From Papilionanthe hookeriana x Papilionanthe teres (taxonomy: Eukaryota > Streptophyta > Magnoliopsida > Asparagales > Orchidaceae), in NCBI GenBank assembly GCA_022702705.1, contig CM040422.1, positions 36,045,270-36,109,269 of the forward strand: 64,000 nucleotides of DNA, given 5' to 3'. Below are positions 11,700-20,919 of this stretch, one piece after another; position 1 is the first letter of the stretch; each line of letters opens with the position of its first letter. The notes below the pieces were generated by a model that searched no databases, was not told the origin of the DNA, and saw only the letters and a list, made by a program, of their open reading frames with translations. The position numbers and the translations under genes were made by a program.

Positions 11700-12205
11700 T
11701 TCTGTTATCCTAGGAGCTGGCCTCCTTTCTTCGAGTTCTGGTGAACCGGTGTCCTTGAAGTGTATGTACCGGCATTAGCAAGCTCGTTTCATCGCGCTGG
11801 TCCGCAGCTAGTTTTGTTAACATCTTACGGATACGGCGATTCTTATTTCTTCGTTGCGTTGCTGTGAGAGTAGCTCTTCGAACTTCTTGAATCTCTGTGG
11901 GCGCGGCGCTGACAAGCCTGCCTTCTACTGTAGCGACTACAGACTTGATTCTCTTGTCTTCTTCAGCGTTTGTTTTTCTTTTCTTGCTGCTGGATTGGTG
12001 GCTTGGGCCACCCACTTTCATCACTGTCTTCCCGGGTAGTTCTTCTCGGTCAACTCGGGACCCGGCCACTTTCCTCGTACTTGTAGGCCTGCCTTGGTGT
12101 GAAATCCGAGTTAATCTCGATTATCGCTCCATCTTTCACCCTCTTTTCATCGAGTGCAAGGCTTACGCCATTCTTAAAGTTCGGGACCAACCGCCGGTTC
12201 GACAT
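11700..12205 (-). pseudogene. N-terminal part of the extra 3' ORF (basic, unknown)
   Basis: Downstream of integrase, a likely start MSNRRLVPNF lies at 12205, followed after a frame change by a lysine- and arginine-rich stretch (12069-11710). It contains the motif LTATQRRNKNRRIRK, which closely resembles LTRTQRRNKNR in ORF1 upstream of gag. It probably formed the N-terminal part of the same protein as the AlkB-like domain, because orientation and spacing agree, but frames are broken in 11700-11500. The motif could be a nuclear-localisation or RNA-binding patch. I do not recognise a family. Confidence 0.55.
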
Positions 12206-12512
12206 TTCCCTGCGAAAAGACAAGGAAAAAGATCGGGGGTACATACTAAGAACAAAAACATTAAGAAAATGTTTATTAAAGACATATATTTTTTTTATAT
12301 ATATTATATTTTTTTGTACTTTCAAATTTAACAGGAATGAAGTAGGATAAGATCAGGGAAGAGATTTTGATTTGGAAAAGAAAACAAGGAAAACTTTATT
12401 ATCATGACTTTATTTATTTTAGCACATTTTATTATTTTTGGGTTCAGACCCAATCATAAGTAATTGCTTCGCCCGTGTTTCTTAGGGATGAAGAATTCAT
12501 TCCTTCGAAATA
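12206..12512 (-). other. Spacer between integrase and the 3' ORF
   Basis: AT-rich spacer of about 300 bases with a TATATA-rich stretch near 12282-12310. It could hold a leader or promoter for the 3' ORF, but nothing decisive is seen. Confidence 0.35.
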
Positions 12513-12746
12513 TCAGGTAGCGTAATACTTTTTCAAGTATCGTCCATTGATCGGAAGCATATGTCGTTCTCCCTGACAATTCACTAGTTGGTAGGAACCT
12601 CCTGAGTATACTGCTTCAACCACAAACGGTCGTTCCCAAGTGGGTTCAAATTTTCCTCCTATCTTGCGGTGTGCAAGAATAGGTCTCTTGAGAACGAGAA
12701 CTAAGTCACCAACTTTGAAGGTTCTTGGGCGGACCCGGCTTGTCAT
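12513..12746 (-). CDS. Integrase C-terminal domain
   Basis: An open frame of 77 codons with FKVGDLVLVLKRP, WERPFVVE, GGSYQLVN and a terminal LKKYYAT: the SH3-like DNA-binding end of Ty3/Gypsy integrases. It overlaps the catalytic-core frame (ending 12706) in a different frame, so a small indel separates them in this copy. It ends pol; there is no chromodomain, as usual for Tat elements. Confidence 0.85.
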   Translation of the reverse strand: MTSRVRPRTFKVGDLVLVLKRPILAHRKIGGKFEPTWERPFVVEAVYSGGSYQLVNCQGERHMLPINGRYLKKYYAT

Positions 12747-13419
12747 GGGCTTGAACCATCTTAGCTTGGTATAGTTCTAAATTCTGTTGCACTACAAGTC
12801 TTTTCCCTTCCAGGCTTTCTAATTCTTCTAGCCGTAATTTGGCATTCTCTTCTGTCGTGATCTTGTTTGCAACTGCAATTCTGAGTGAAGGAAGCTGAAC
12901 CTCTAAAGGTAACACTGCCTCGGACCCATACACCAGAGCGTAAGGTGTAGCTTGAGTAGGAGTTTTGAAGGTTGTCCGGTAGGCCCATAAGGCTTCTAAA
13001 AACTTCTCATGCCAATTTCTCTTATTATCGTCCAAAGTTTTCTTTAAAATTTGAACGAGAGTTTTATTAAAAGCCTTAGCGAGGCCGTTTGCTCTTGGGT
13101 AGTAAATTGTGGAATATCGCCAGTCGATTCCATGTCTCCTGACAAAATTGTTGATTTGCGTGCTTCTGAATGCTGACCCATTATCTGAGATGATCCTACG
13201 CGGCACTCCGAAACGGTAGACAACTTGGTTCTTGAAAAACTGTAGCACGTGGTGTGCTTTCACTTCTCTAGCGGAACTCGCCTCCGCCCACTTGGAAAAG
13301 TAATCTGTAGCCGCAAGAATAAAATGATGCCCTTTTGAAGATGGTGGTTCTATCGGACCCACTATATCCGTACTCCAACATTCAAATGGCCACGACGCAA
13401 TTGTCTGGATGTAGCACAT
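12706..13419 (-). pseudogene. Integrase catalytic core, third catalytic residue changed
   Basis: A 237-codon frame with the rve-type fold: STDIVGPI carries the first Asp, IISDNGSAF the second Asp, and YYPRANGLAKAFNKT the place of the catalytic Glu. There the codon is AAG (13077-13075), Lys instead of Glu, as by a G-to-A change in element sense. WAYRTTFKTPT and LVYGSEAVLP are typical of Tat integrases. The core would join element DNA to the chromosome, but this copy should be catalytically dead. It is continuous with the zinc-binding frame upstream after a frame change at about 13400. Confidence 0.9.
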
Positions 13420-13717
13420 TTGGAGGTTGGTGTAGAACCACTCCGTGTACTTGGCATTGGTGACAGCTCTTAGCGATTTTCATGCGATCGGTCATCTTTG
13501 AGGGCCGGTAGTACCCTAGTCTTTTAATTTTCATTTTCATCTTTGGACCCGACTGGTGAGCGCCACAGAGTCCTGAATGCACCTCTTTAACGATTTCACG
13601 GGCCTCGGACCCGCTTAGGCATCTTAGCCACATTTGATCAAAAGACCTTATGTACAATGTGTTGTTTATTAATGCGTAGGACAGAGTTCTTTTCTTGATC
13701 TGATGGGCTAGCGACAT
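13382..13717 (-). CDS. Integrase N-terminal zinc-binding (HHCC) domain
   Basis: A 111-codon frame with EVHSGLCGAHQSG followed by KSCHQCQVHG: the two His and two Cys of the HHCC zinc finger that stabilises integrase. LYIRSFDQMWLRCL and REIVKEVHSG are usual Tat integrase N-terminal words. A frameshift near 13400 separates it from the catalytic core. Confidence 0.85.
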   Translation of the reverse strand: MSLAHQIKKRTLSYALINNTLYIRSFDQMWLRCLSGSEAREIVKEVHSGLCGAHQSGPKMKMKIKRLGYYRPSKMTDRMKIAKSCHQCQVHGVVLHQPPNVLHPDNCVVAI

Positions 13718-14063
13718 ATCATCTGGTAGCTTTCCTGTTTGCAGGTAGTCTTCTAATGGCTGTCACCAATCTTCTGTGTTTTCTGTCACTGTTGCAACTG
13801 ATTCTTTTTCTTTTTCTGATTTGTGTATTGTGTCTATGTCGAGCTGTGATAGGACCTGACGTCCGTGAACTGACACTTCTACTGATTCATCTTGCAAACA
13901 GGCAAATTCTTTTGCGAGACGGGCTAAAGCATTTTCTTTTCTGGGAATTTTGTAGATCGTCACATTTGGAATTTGTTCCAACAACTGTATGGCATACTGG
14001 AAGTATTGCTCGAGTCTGGGCTTTAAAATTCTATACCTGTCGGCGATCTCGTTGAATGATTAA
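13718..14063 (-). pseudogene. RNase H to integrase linker, broken
   Basis: The frame at 13984-13763 reads through IPNVTIYKIPRKENALARLA, a typical end of the Tat second RNase H module followed by a linker. It is separated by indels or stops from the RNase H frame ending at 14064 and from the integrase frame starting at 13717. An acidic, serine-rich tail follows. Confidence 0.7.
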
Positions 14064-14753
14064 CTATGAATCCCCGTAGATGTTGATGTCTGTTATCCCC
14101 ATTTGAATAGTTAATTCCAGTCTCGTTATGAGGGCTTCATATTCTGCTTCGTTGTTTGTACATGGTTCTGTTAAGTGGTAGGAGTATCTTAACATCCCCC
14201 GCTCCGGTGTTATAAAGATCAGCCCGATTCCTGCCTTACCGGGCACTATCACCTGCGATTCTTCGTCTTTGTGTGCTGAAGATGCTCCGTCGAAATATAA
14301 TTCCCAACGTCGATCATCAGGGTCTTCTAGGCTCATTATTTGTTCATCTGGCAAATCGTCATTGAGAGGAGATTTTGCCGGCAAAGGGTGTGCTGCGAGG
14401 AAGTCTGCTAAGACTTGTTCCTTTACGACACGAAGAGGCACGAAAGTTATATCGAATTGCAATAATATCATTGACCATCTGGCAAGTCTGCCGGAAAGTG
14501 TTGGACGAGTCATCAAGTATTGCAATGGATTAAATTTCGAGATCAGGTTGACCTTGTGAGAAAACATGTAGTGCCTGAGCTTTTGAGAGGCGAAGATCAG
14601 GGCCAAACAATGCTTTTCAATTGCGGGATACTTTACTTCCGTCAGAAGTAAACGACGACTTAAGTAGTAAAGAGCATTTTCTTTACCCTTATCAATGACC
14701 TGGGCTAACAGGGCTCCGAGAGAGTCGTCTAAAGCCGCGGTGTAAAGTATCAA
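14064..14753 (-). CDS. Native RNase H remnant plus archaeal-type second RNase H
   Basis: A 229-codon frame. Residues 1-115 cover the Gypsy RNase H with YYLSRRLLLTEVKYPAIEK. Residues 149-229 hold a second RNase H: WELYFDGASS with catalytic Asp155, CTNNEAEYEAL with Glu202, and INIYGDS with Asp228. A tandem second RNase H of this type is a hallmark of the Tat lineage. It degrades the RNA strand during cDNA synthesis. The catalytic residues seen are intact. The frame ends at a stop right after GDS, where related proteins continue. Confidence 0.88.
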   Translation of the reverse strand: MILYTAALDDSLGALLAQVIDKGKENALYYLSRRLLLTEVKYPAIEKHCLALIFASQKLRHYMFSHKVNLISKFNPLQYLMTRPTLSGRLARWSMILLQFDITFVPLRVVKEQVLADFLAAHPLPAKSPLNDDLPDEQIMSLEDPDDRRWELYFDGASSAHKDEESQVIVPGKAGIGLIFITPERGMLRYSYHLTEPCTNNEAEYEALITRLELTIQMGITDINIYGDS

Positions 14754-14795
14754 CGGTCTACTCGAGGCCCGGGGCTGCTAAGACAGGAGGTGTCA

Positions 14796-15299
14796 TTAAA
14801 TATTGTTTAATGTCCTTGAAGGCCTTCGGCACTTCTCTTCCCAAATAAATTTGGCGTCCTTTTTAACTAGTGCCGAGAAAGGTCGACACCTACCTGATAA
14901 GTTTGAGATAAAGCGTCGAAGATATGCCAGCTTCCCTTGAAAAGATCGTAGTTGTTTTAAGGTTTTGGGAGGCGGCATTTCTAAGATAGCTTTTTTCCGG
15001 GTCGATTTCAATTCCACGATGTCGGACAATGAATCCTAAGAATTTCCTGGAGGTGACGCCGAAGGCGCATTTTAAGGGGTTCATCTTAAGGTTAAATTGC
15101 CTTAATCATTCGAAAACAATTCTCAAATCAAACAGGTGGTTTTCCTTTACTTTGCTTTTGATGACTACATCGTCCACGTAGCATTCGACTTGATTGTGGA
15201 TGAGATCATCAAAAATTCTTGTCATTGCTCTCTGGTATGTTGCTCCTGCGTTCTTCAGTCCAAATGGCATCACTGTGAAGCAATATACTCCGATCGGCG
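14796..15299 (-). pseudogene. Reverse transcriptase, C-terminal half (YVDD and thumb), in several frames
   Basis: The catalytic YVDD codons are at 15180-15169, preceded by MPFGLKNAGATYQ-type sequence near 15270-15230. The frames at 15084-14890 and 15029-14796 continue with MNPLKCAFGVTSRKFLGFIV and LKQLRSFQGKLAYLRRFI, the usual thumb and connection words. At least two indels separate these pieces. Together with 15300-15926 they make one RT domain copying the element RNA. Confidence 0.85.
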
Positions 15300-15926
15300 T
15301 TACGAATGTCGTAAGCTTTTCATCTGCTTCGGAGCCATTTTTATCCGGTTGTATCCCGAAGATCCATCCATGAATGAAAATATTTCATGTGTCGAAGCAA
15401 TGTCGATCATTAATTCTGGGATCGGTAGAGCAAATTCATCTTTTGGACATGCCTTGTTTAAATCTCTTAAGTCCACACAAATTCTGATCTGACCATTCTT
15501 CTTTCTAACTGGCACCACATTGGCTAACCAAGTCGGGTATTGTTCTTCACGGACAAATTTAGCGTCTATTAGCTTTTTAACTTCAGCTATGACTTGTTGT
15601 TCAATTTCTAGACGCATTCTTCTAGGACCTTGTCTGACTGGAACAGAAGTAGGATCCACTCCTAGCTTATGGACTGCGACCTCTGGAGCTAATCCTGGCA
15701 TCTCATCGTAGTTCCAAGCAAAACAATCTTTAAATTCCATTAATAACTTGATTATTTCTTCGGAGTCTTCTTTATTGAGTAAGGTGCTAACAAAGGTAGG
15801 TCTAGGCTCTTCGCTAGTACCTAAGTTAACTTCCGTTAGTTTATCTATTGTAGATTTAAGCTCTTCTTCGAATTCTGGTGGAGCGTCTCCAATTTGTAAA
15901 TCTTCAAATTCGTCTGTAGTTTCCAT
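15300..15926 (-). CDS. Reverse transcriptase, N-terminal half
   Basis: A 208-codon frame. It contains CFAWNYDEMPGL, PVRQGPRRM, WLANVVPVRKKNGQIRICVD, DLNKACPKDEF and FSFMDGSSGYNRIKM (motif A Asp present). It begins just after a TGA; the aligned older copy has a Cys-containing continuation there (33844 upwards), so the stop looks like a mutation rather than a true ORF boundary. The frame shifts at its 3' end before the YVDD region. Confidence 0.9.
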   Translation of the reverse strand: METTDEFEDLQIGDAPPEFEEELKSTIDKLTEVNLGTSEEPRPTFVSTLLNKEDSEEIIKLLMEFKDCFAWNYDEMPGLAPEVAVHKLGVDPTSVPVRQGPRRMRLEIEQQVIAEVKKLIDAKFVREEQYPTWLANVVPVRKKNGQIRICVDLRDLNKACPKDEFALPIPELMIDIASTHEIFSFMDGSSGYNRIKMAPKQMKSLRHS

Positions 15927-15985
15927 TCACTTTTCATTAGATTCGCAAGTGACAACCAAGCAAAATTCAGTATCGTCAACTGATC

Positions 15986-17425
15986 CTACTGTGCCGAATC
16001 TGAGTCCATACTTTGAATTGGGTGGACGACCGGAGTTATTCCATATTTTTCAAAATGTTGTGATTGACCTTTTGTCCATTGTCGAGGTAAGAAACCACGT
16101 TGAATTAAATTTTGAACACAGGGAGAGTACCACTCAAAAGGTAATTCCATTAATTCTGATGAAGTGACATCTTCAAATTTTACATTATTTTCAGTTTTGG
16201 AGGAAGAAGTACCACGGTAGAATTTGATTGGCTTTGCACCACCGCTACGTACCTCTTTGACCAGCATACCCTCGATCTTATTAGAATGGATCGGGGTTAG
16301 GGTCATAGTATGTACATAGTGGTTAATCTTCTCGTACATTGATTTATATTCTTCGTTCTTCTCATCTTTGAGAGAGATATTGAATTGCGGCTTCTTCCAA
16401 CTTATTGTTGCTGCTTCTTGCTTGATTTCTTTTTCTTCTTCAGAACTGTCTTCCCAATCAACATTGATGGCTGGTTTTCTTTGTCCAACTGTCCTAAAGT
16501 CTCTACCACGGCCTCGTCCCCGGCCTCGACCTCGGATGCGAGTTGTGGAGAAACCTTCACCATCTCGTCGGAAGGAAGTGGTGAGTGACTGTTGGACTAG
16601 AACTTCAGGTTCTTCGTTGTCCCGAACTTTCTTTGCTTCATTTGTTATGGTATCTCTGGAGAAGATTGTTTTCTTCGGTGGTGCATAATAAGGCTGCGTC
16701 TTCATGGATTCCAATCTCATGTACGGAGAATGGTTGTAAGTCACCTTTGATGCACTCTGTTCCCCTCCATCGTAGTATTTGATGCACTGATGTAGAGATG
16801 ATGGTACCATCCTGTTTTCATGTATCCATGGTCGGCCCAGTAGAGCGTTGAACGACGTTTCCGAATCAATTATGAGGAATTTTGCGGTTGTCTTTGCTAA
16901 GTCACCGGTCTTCATTAGTAGTGTTATTGACCCGGGGGCTCTTTCTCCTTTCTGGTTGAATCCTCTTAATAACATCTTGTTTGCTCCAAGCTCACGAGCA
17001 TCAATTTCTAAATATGCTAGTGTTCGAAGACTCATTATATTGATTGATGCTCCTGGATCCACCAATACTCTGGAGAGCATAAACTTCCCAATTGTAACTG
17101 AAATGTACAACGGTCGGTTGTGATCTGCTGTCCCAAGTAGTAGGTCATTGTCCGTGAAGGTAACACCTCGCTGTTCCTTTAACGAGCAAACCTCATTTAA
17201 GGAATCTTCGACCATTTGAGCTGAGCAAATTTCCGGATCAAGTAAGGCCTTGATCAGAGCTTCTCTCATCTCCTTTGATAAGATGAGAGCGTCGTAGATG
17301 CTCAGTTTGGCCGATAGTTTCCTAAGATGGGCTAGCACGTTGTAGTCCACTTTATTTCCATGTGTCTCGACTTCTTCTCGAATGGGTATTTCTTCTGCTG
17401 GGGTTGGTTCTTCTTGAACAACCAC
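15986..17425 (-). CDS. Aspartic protease with RG-rich linker to RT
   Basis: A 479-codon frame. Residues 80-215 form the retropepsin: flap region after LLLGTADHNRPLYI, active site VLVDPGASINIM (Asp123, with Pro where Thr or Ser is usual), and ALLGRPWIH near 194. Residues 297-309 are an RG repeat, often RNA-binding. The region 330-479 links to RT and is conserved in the old copy at 34656-33884. Protease matures the polyprotein. A one-base loss near 16050 throws the frame off just before RT. Confidence 0.88.
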   Translation of the reverse strand: MVVQEEPTPAEEIPIREEVETHGNKVDYNVLAHLRKLSAKLSIYDALILSKEMREALIKALLDPEICSAQMVEDSLNEVCSLKEQRGVTFTDNDLLLGTADHNRPLYISVTIGKFMLSRVLVDPGASINIMSLRTLAYLEIDARELGANKMLLRGFNQKGERAPGSITLLMKTGDLAKTTAKFLIIDSETSFNALLGRPWIHENRMVPSSLHQCIKYYDGGEQSASKVTYNHSPYMRLESMKTQPYYAPPKKTIFSRDTITNEAKKVRDNEEPEVLVQQSLTTSFRRDGEGFSTTRIRGRGRGRGRGRDFRTVGQRKPAINVDWEDSSEEEKEIKQEAATISWKKPQFNISLKDEKNEEYKSMYEKINHYVHTMTLTPIHSNKIEGMLVKEVRSGGAKPIKFYRGTSSSKTENNVKFEDVTSSELMELPFEWYSPCVQNLIQRGFLPRQWTKGQSQHFEKYGITPVVHPIQSMDSDSAQ

Positions 17426-17477
17426 ACCTTTCCTTTGTCCTTTGGACCCATTCTCGGAGGTAGAACTTTTCCACTTC

Positions 17478-18345
17478 TTAAGTTAACTTCGTAATTTCTT
17501 CGAATCTAGTGTTGAGCTCGCTAGTGTTTCTTCTTGAATTGGAATGACGGGTTCTTACCGGATTAGCTTCGGAGTACGAAGGTTCTAACTCTATTGTGAC
17601 TGGAGCTCCTCGAAACTCGCAGATAGATTCGTTGCTTGTTGAACTCTCGTAGCCTCCTTGATGGATGTCTTCTTCATTATTTTGATCGTCGAGATTGTGT
17701 ATGATTTGAGAATTGCCGTTGGTATCGAAATCGATGTCCGGATTGTCACTAGTTATGTAATCGTTAGAAACAGTCAAAATGTAGCCAACGCCGTCACCCT
17801 TATCATTATATGATCCCACCGAAGTGAGCAGCTAATCATACAGAATCAGAGGTTCGAGGGATTTCTCCCCCGAATCAGAAACAACTATCCTAGGATAAGC
17901 AGCCCCTAGTCTAGCCTTAGGAGCCTCGGTCCTCTCTTCTTCGTCAATTTTCTTCTTCTCTTCAATCGTCTCCTGTTGAGGTGGTTCTTCTATCGCAAGT
18001 GATAGTGCCAACTTAAAAGGTTTCGAACTCTGAATTGAAGCTCGCACCGAAGCGGTTTGGATGCTGTCTAAAATCTTTTTCGAAGACCTTGTCCAAACGG
18101 TAGTCCATCCATTGTCAGTCGTATAGGGATCTATCGGAATGATGGGATCAGTTGAGATAACATTGACGGAACCTCCTTTCTTGGGTTCCTTCATGTACTC
18201 CTTCGGGATCGTTATATTCCCTTTCCAAAGGTTATCGTTGAGCCAACTTTTGAAGGTAATGCAATCTTCTATCTTGTACCCAAGCATCCGGTGGTAGGGG
18301 CAAAAGTTGGGATCACCTTTCTTGTTGACTTCCTCTGGTCTTTTA
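17478..18345 (-). pseudogene. Gag C-terminal region with zinc-knuckle remnant, linker to protease
   Basis: Frames 18287-17832 and 17819-17478 correspond to the first part of the intact 527-codon frame of the older copy (36288-34705). The knuckle just upstream of 18287 reads CPYHRMLGYKIEDC. The older copy has C-x2-H-x4-H-x4-C, so one His is Tyr here. The rest is acidic and low-complexity. Nucleocapsid-type RNA binding is likely for an intact version. Confidence 0.75.
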
Positions 18346-18381
18346 GGCTGCGGCGACTAGAAATGCGAAGTCTTCATCGGA

Positions 18382-19210
18382 CTACGGAACATTTTCGGCA
18401 CTCGCTTCATTCTTGAATGGATATTCCACGCTTAGAAGCTCCCTTAATGTACGTTGCGGACGAGGCGGTTGTTCATCTTGTGGAGATGACTGATAGCTGG
18501 GTCGGGGTTGCTGGTAGTTCTGTTGAGGTTGCTGTGGCCGTTCGGACGATATTTGTATTGGTTGCTTGCCTTTGTCGACTGCTGCAACGATCCCGGATTT
18601 CTTTTTGAAAGTCTTCACAGGCTTTTGCTTGTCCGTCTTGTCGGCGAAACTTAATTGCTTCTCCTCCTCTTGCAAGCTCCCGGCCTTGCTTAACAACTTC
18701 TCGAAAGTCTTAATAGTGAATCCTTTGAGGAGAAGTGCTATCGGGCCGTGAATGCTTTTAAGTAAGATGTCGATTGCATGTTGTTCTTGTAGTTGTGGTT
18801 CACACTTCATGCTTAAGTTCCTCCATCGAAGTATGTAATCCACCAAAGTTTCGTTCGGCTTTTATTTCTCTACCACTAAATCACCTATAGTGATGTGGTG
18901 CTGAGCTCCGGCGAATCGCTTGATGAAAAGGTTTTCTAGTTCTGAGAACGTCTTCACCGAACCATTTGGTAATTCCGCATACCGGTCGAAGGCGATCCAC
19001 GACGAGCTGCCGACGAGCTCGTCGGAAGAGTAATGCATCGCTCCCGCCGGCATTGCAACAGCCGGCAAGAAAGTGTGCAACATGCTTTGTCGGGGGTTCC
19101 GGTTCCATCGAAGGTCTTGAACAGAGGTGGTACGAAGCCTTTTGGGTACTGGACAGCGTCGAATTCTTCCGGGTAAGGTCTACCTGTCAGAATGGATGTC
19201 CCGCTCTTTG
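18382..19210 (-). pseudogene. Gag capsid region (retrotransposon gag fold), frameshifted
   Basis: Frames 19083-18862 and 18846-18382 carry FDRYAELPNGSVKTFSELENLF, FAGAQHHITIGDLVVEK, LVDYILRWRNLSMK and GPIALLLKGFTIKTFEKLL, the conserved core of plant Tat gag that forms the particle. A Pro/Gln-rich tail follows. It is followed by a broken segment at 18360. The equivalent in the old element is 37154-36456. Confidence 0.85.
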
Positions 19211-19226
19211 ATTGTGCTAAGGTTTC

Positions 19227-19469
19227 TCACACCTGCTGTTCCACCAAGCTCTTGATATCCTTTTCAGGCATCATACTTTGTGTAGTATCCTTTTTCAGCT
19301 GATCATCCCCGTTGACGGATGTAATCTCCTTTCCTCCGTCTACAATGTGAATGACCTCTGGGGGTGTCTCTCTTTGTGGTTGCATTTGACTCTGGAGAGT
19401 GGCTAGAGCTACAGCCATCTCTTCCATCCTTTTCGCCATTTGGGCGATCATGTCGTCTTTCTCTTGAAG
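19227..19469 (-). CDS. Gag N-terminal coiled-coil segment after an in-frame TAG
   Basis: The segment begins directly after a TAG codon (19472-19470) and is in frame with ORF1 upstream: LQEKDDMIAQMAKRMEEMAV, a short predicted coiled coil. The first ATG is at 19451. It ends at a TGA (19226-19224) where the old copy has an Arg codon, so that second stop is a mutation. It joins the capsid region downstream. Confidence 0.65.
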   Translation of the reverse strand, partial: LQEKDDMIAQMAKRMEEMAVALATLQSQMQPQRETPPEVIHIVDGGKEITSVNGDDQLKKDTTQSMMPEKDIKSLVEQQV

Positions 19470-20919
19470 CTACCTTCTCATCAGTTCTGGCTCCTCTCTT
19501 TCTGCGGCTGCAGGAGCACCTTGTGAAGCTGATGAAGCTCGTGTTTTGACCATGTTGATTTCTGCATATTCGTTGTCCATGAACTCCGATGAATCAATCT
19601 CGTCTCCGAATTTCTCTTCTCTTTCTTTTGCTAATTGTCGGATATCAGTTCTCAACTTTTCCATGGCATCTTCTAGCGAGCTTTTCTGTGCGTCCTCGCG
19701 GTTGTCATGCGATAGCTGCCGGGTCCCCTTCTCACGAGTCCCCTTTATCGCAGTAGCGCTTTCTTCAGATTCAAGTCTCCTGGCGAGACTTTCTTTCTTG
19801 AGTCGTTGTTTCGATCTTAATCGCCCGGTAGTGGGACGCCATACCATCCTTCTAGGCTGCAGAAGGTCCAGGACCGAGATGGTCACGTCGGCCGAATGCT
19901 TGGAAGGTGGTATCCTCCCTAATCTGTAATCCTGAGACGACGACAGGCGGACTAGCCTTCATTCTTTTACTTGGCTTTTCTGTCATGATGGTAGGTTCTA
20001 CTCGGGGTCCAAGATGGGATTTGACTGACACCCGCCCCATCCTTCGTAGAATCTCCGATACGGGGCACTTTTCCTTCTTTGCTAACTTCTCTATCAAAGT
20101 TTGCAGTCGAGCAAACGGCGTAGTTCTAGTCCTTTTCTTGCGGTATCGTTGTAATATGCGAGGTCGAGGCGATGCTTGCGACAATCTTACGAACATTTTC
20201 TTCATCCTCTGCGGCGGAGAGGGGATGAAACCTGCTTCCTCCCAAAAGTGGTATGTATTCAGGCAGCGGCGTATATTCAGGCAGCGATGTATATTCAGGC
20301 AGTTCTGGAATTTTCTCCAGGAAAGCAATTTCAGTAGCTCTGGCTTCTCTAGCGATCCTTCTACTTCTATTTCTTCTTTGGGTCCTTGTCAGTGATGGAA
20401 TTCTTGAGCTAGACCCGATTTCGAAAACAGAATGTCTCACAGGAAGATCTGTACCCTCCACGGTAACAGGTTTACCATAATTCTGGATTTCTTTCCCCTT
20501 TAATTTGGCGGAAGTCGGGGTAGGTGCAGAAGCAACTAGACCGGTGGGGGTAGTAAGGACGGTCCTCCTGCGGACGGCGGTACTCCTCTCGGTCGGGATC
20601 TTTTGCGGGGAGGAAACTCTTGAGTCGACCTAAGGTTGAACTCGATCGGCGGCTTCTTAGCTTCGGATACTTTGTTTGTCGGCGCGAAAAGGGAAACGTC
20701 GGTGATCTTGACATTCGTGTTCTCGAACCCTTGTCCAAGCCGGATAATCCCATTGTCGGGCGGCTCATCCTTATAGACGGCGAAGTCCGAGTCCATTGGT
20801 GAAGGAGAAAATCGGCTTCGGGGCTTCCATTTCGCAGGGTAGATCCTGATTGTCAGTCCCAAGTTATGCTTCTTCTCATCAGGACGAAAAGAAAGGAATC
20901 GAAAAGAGTCCGAACACAT
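19470..20919 (-). pseudogene. ORF1 upstream of gag (Ogre-type position), frameshifted
   Basis: Overlapping frames 20919-20536, 20461-20126, 20328-19852 and 19886-19470 are fragments of one ORF, as the old copy shows (38555-37968). Features: start MCSDSF at 20919, EFNLRSTQEFPP, a basic patch LTRTQRRNRSRR near 20390, an acidic repeat with LPEYTPLPEY near 20290, FHPLS and a Lys/Glu-rich end. Ogre elements carry an ORF of unknown function at this place. I do not recognise a domain. Confidence 0.65.

Noticed and set aside
15927..15985. A possible Ogre-type intron between protease and RT
   Set aside because: The old copy reads almost through this stretch, and the break in the young copy is explained by a one-base loss and a single TGA. 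No convincing splice sites and no long stop-rich spacer are seen.
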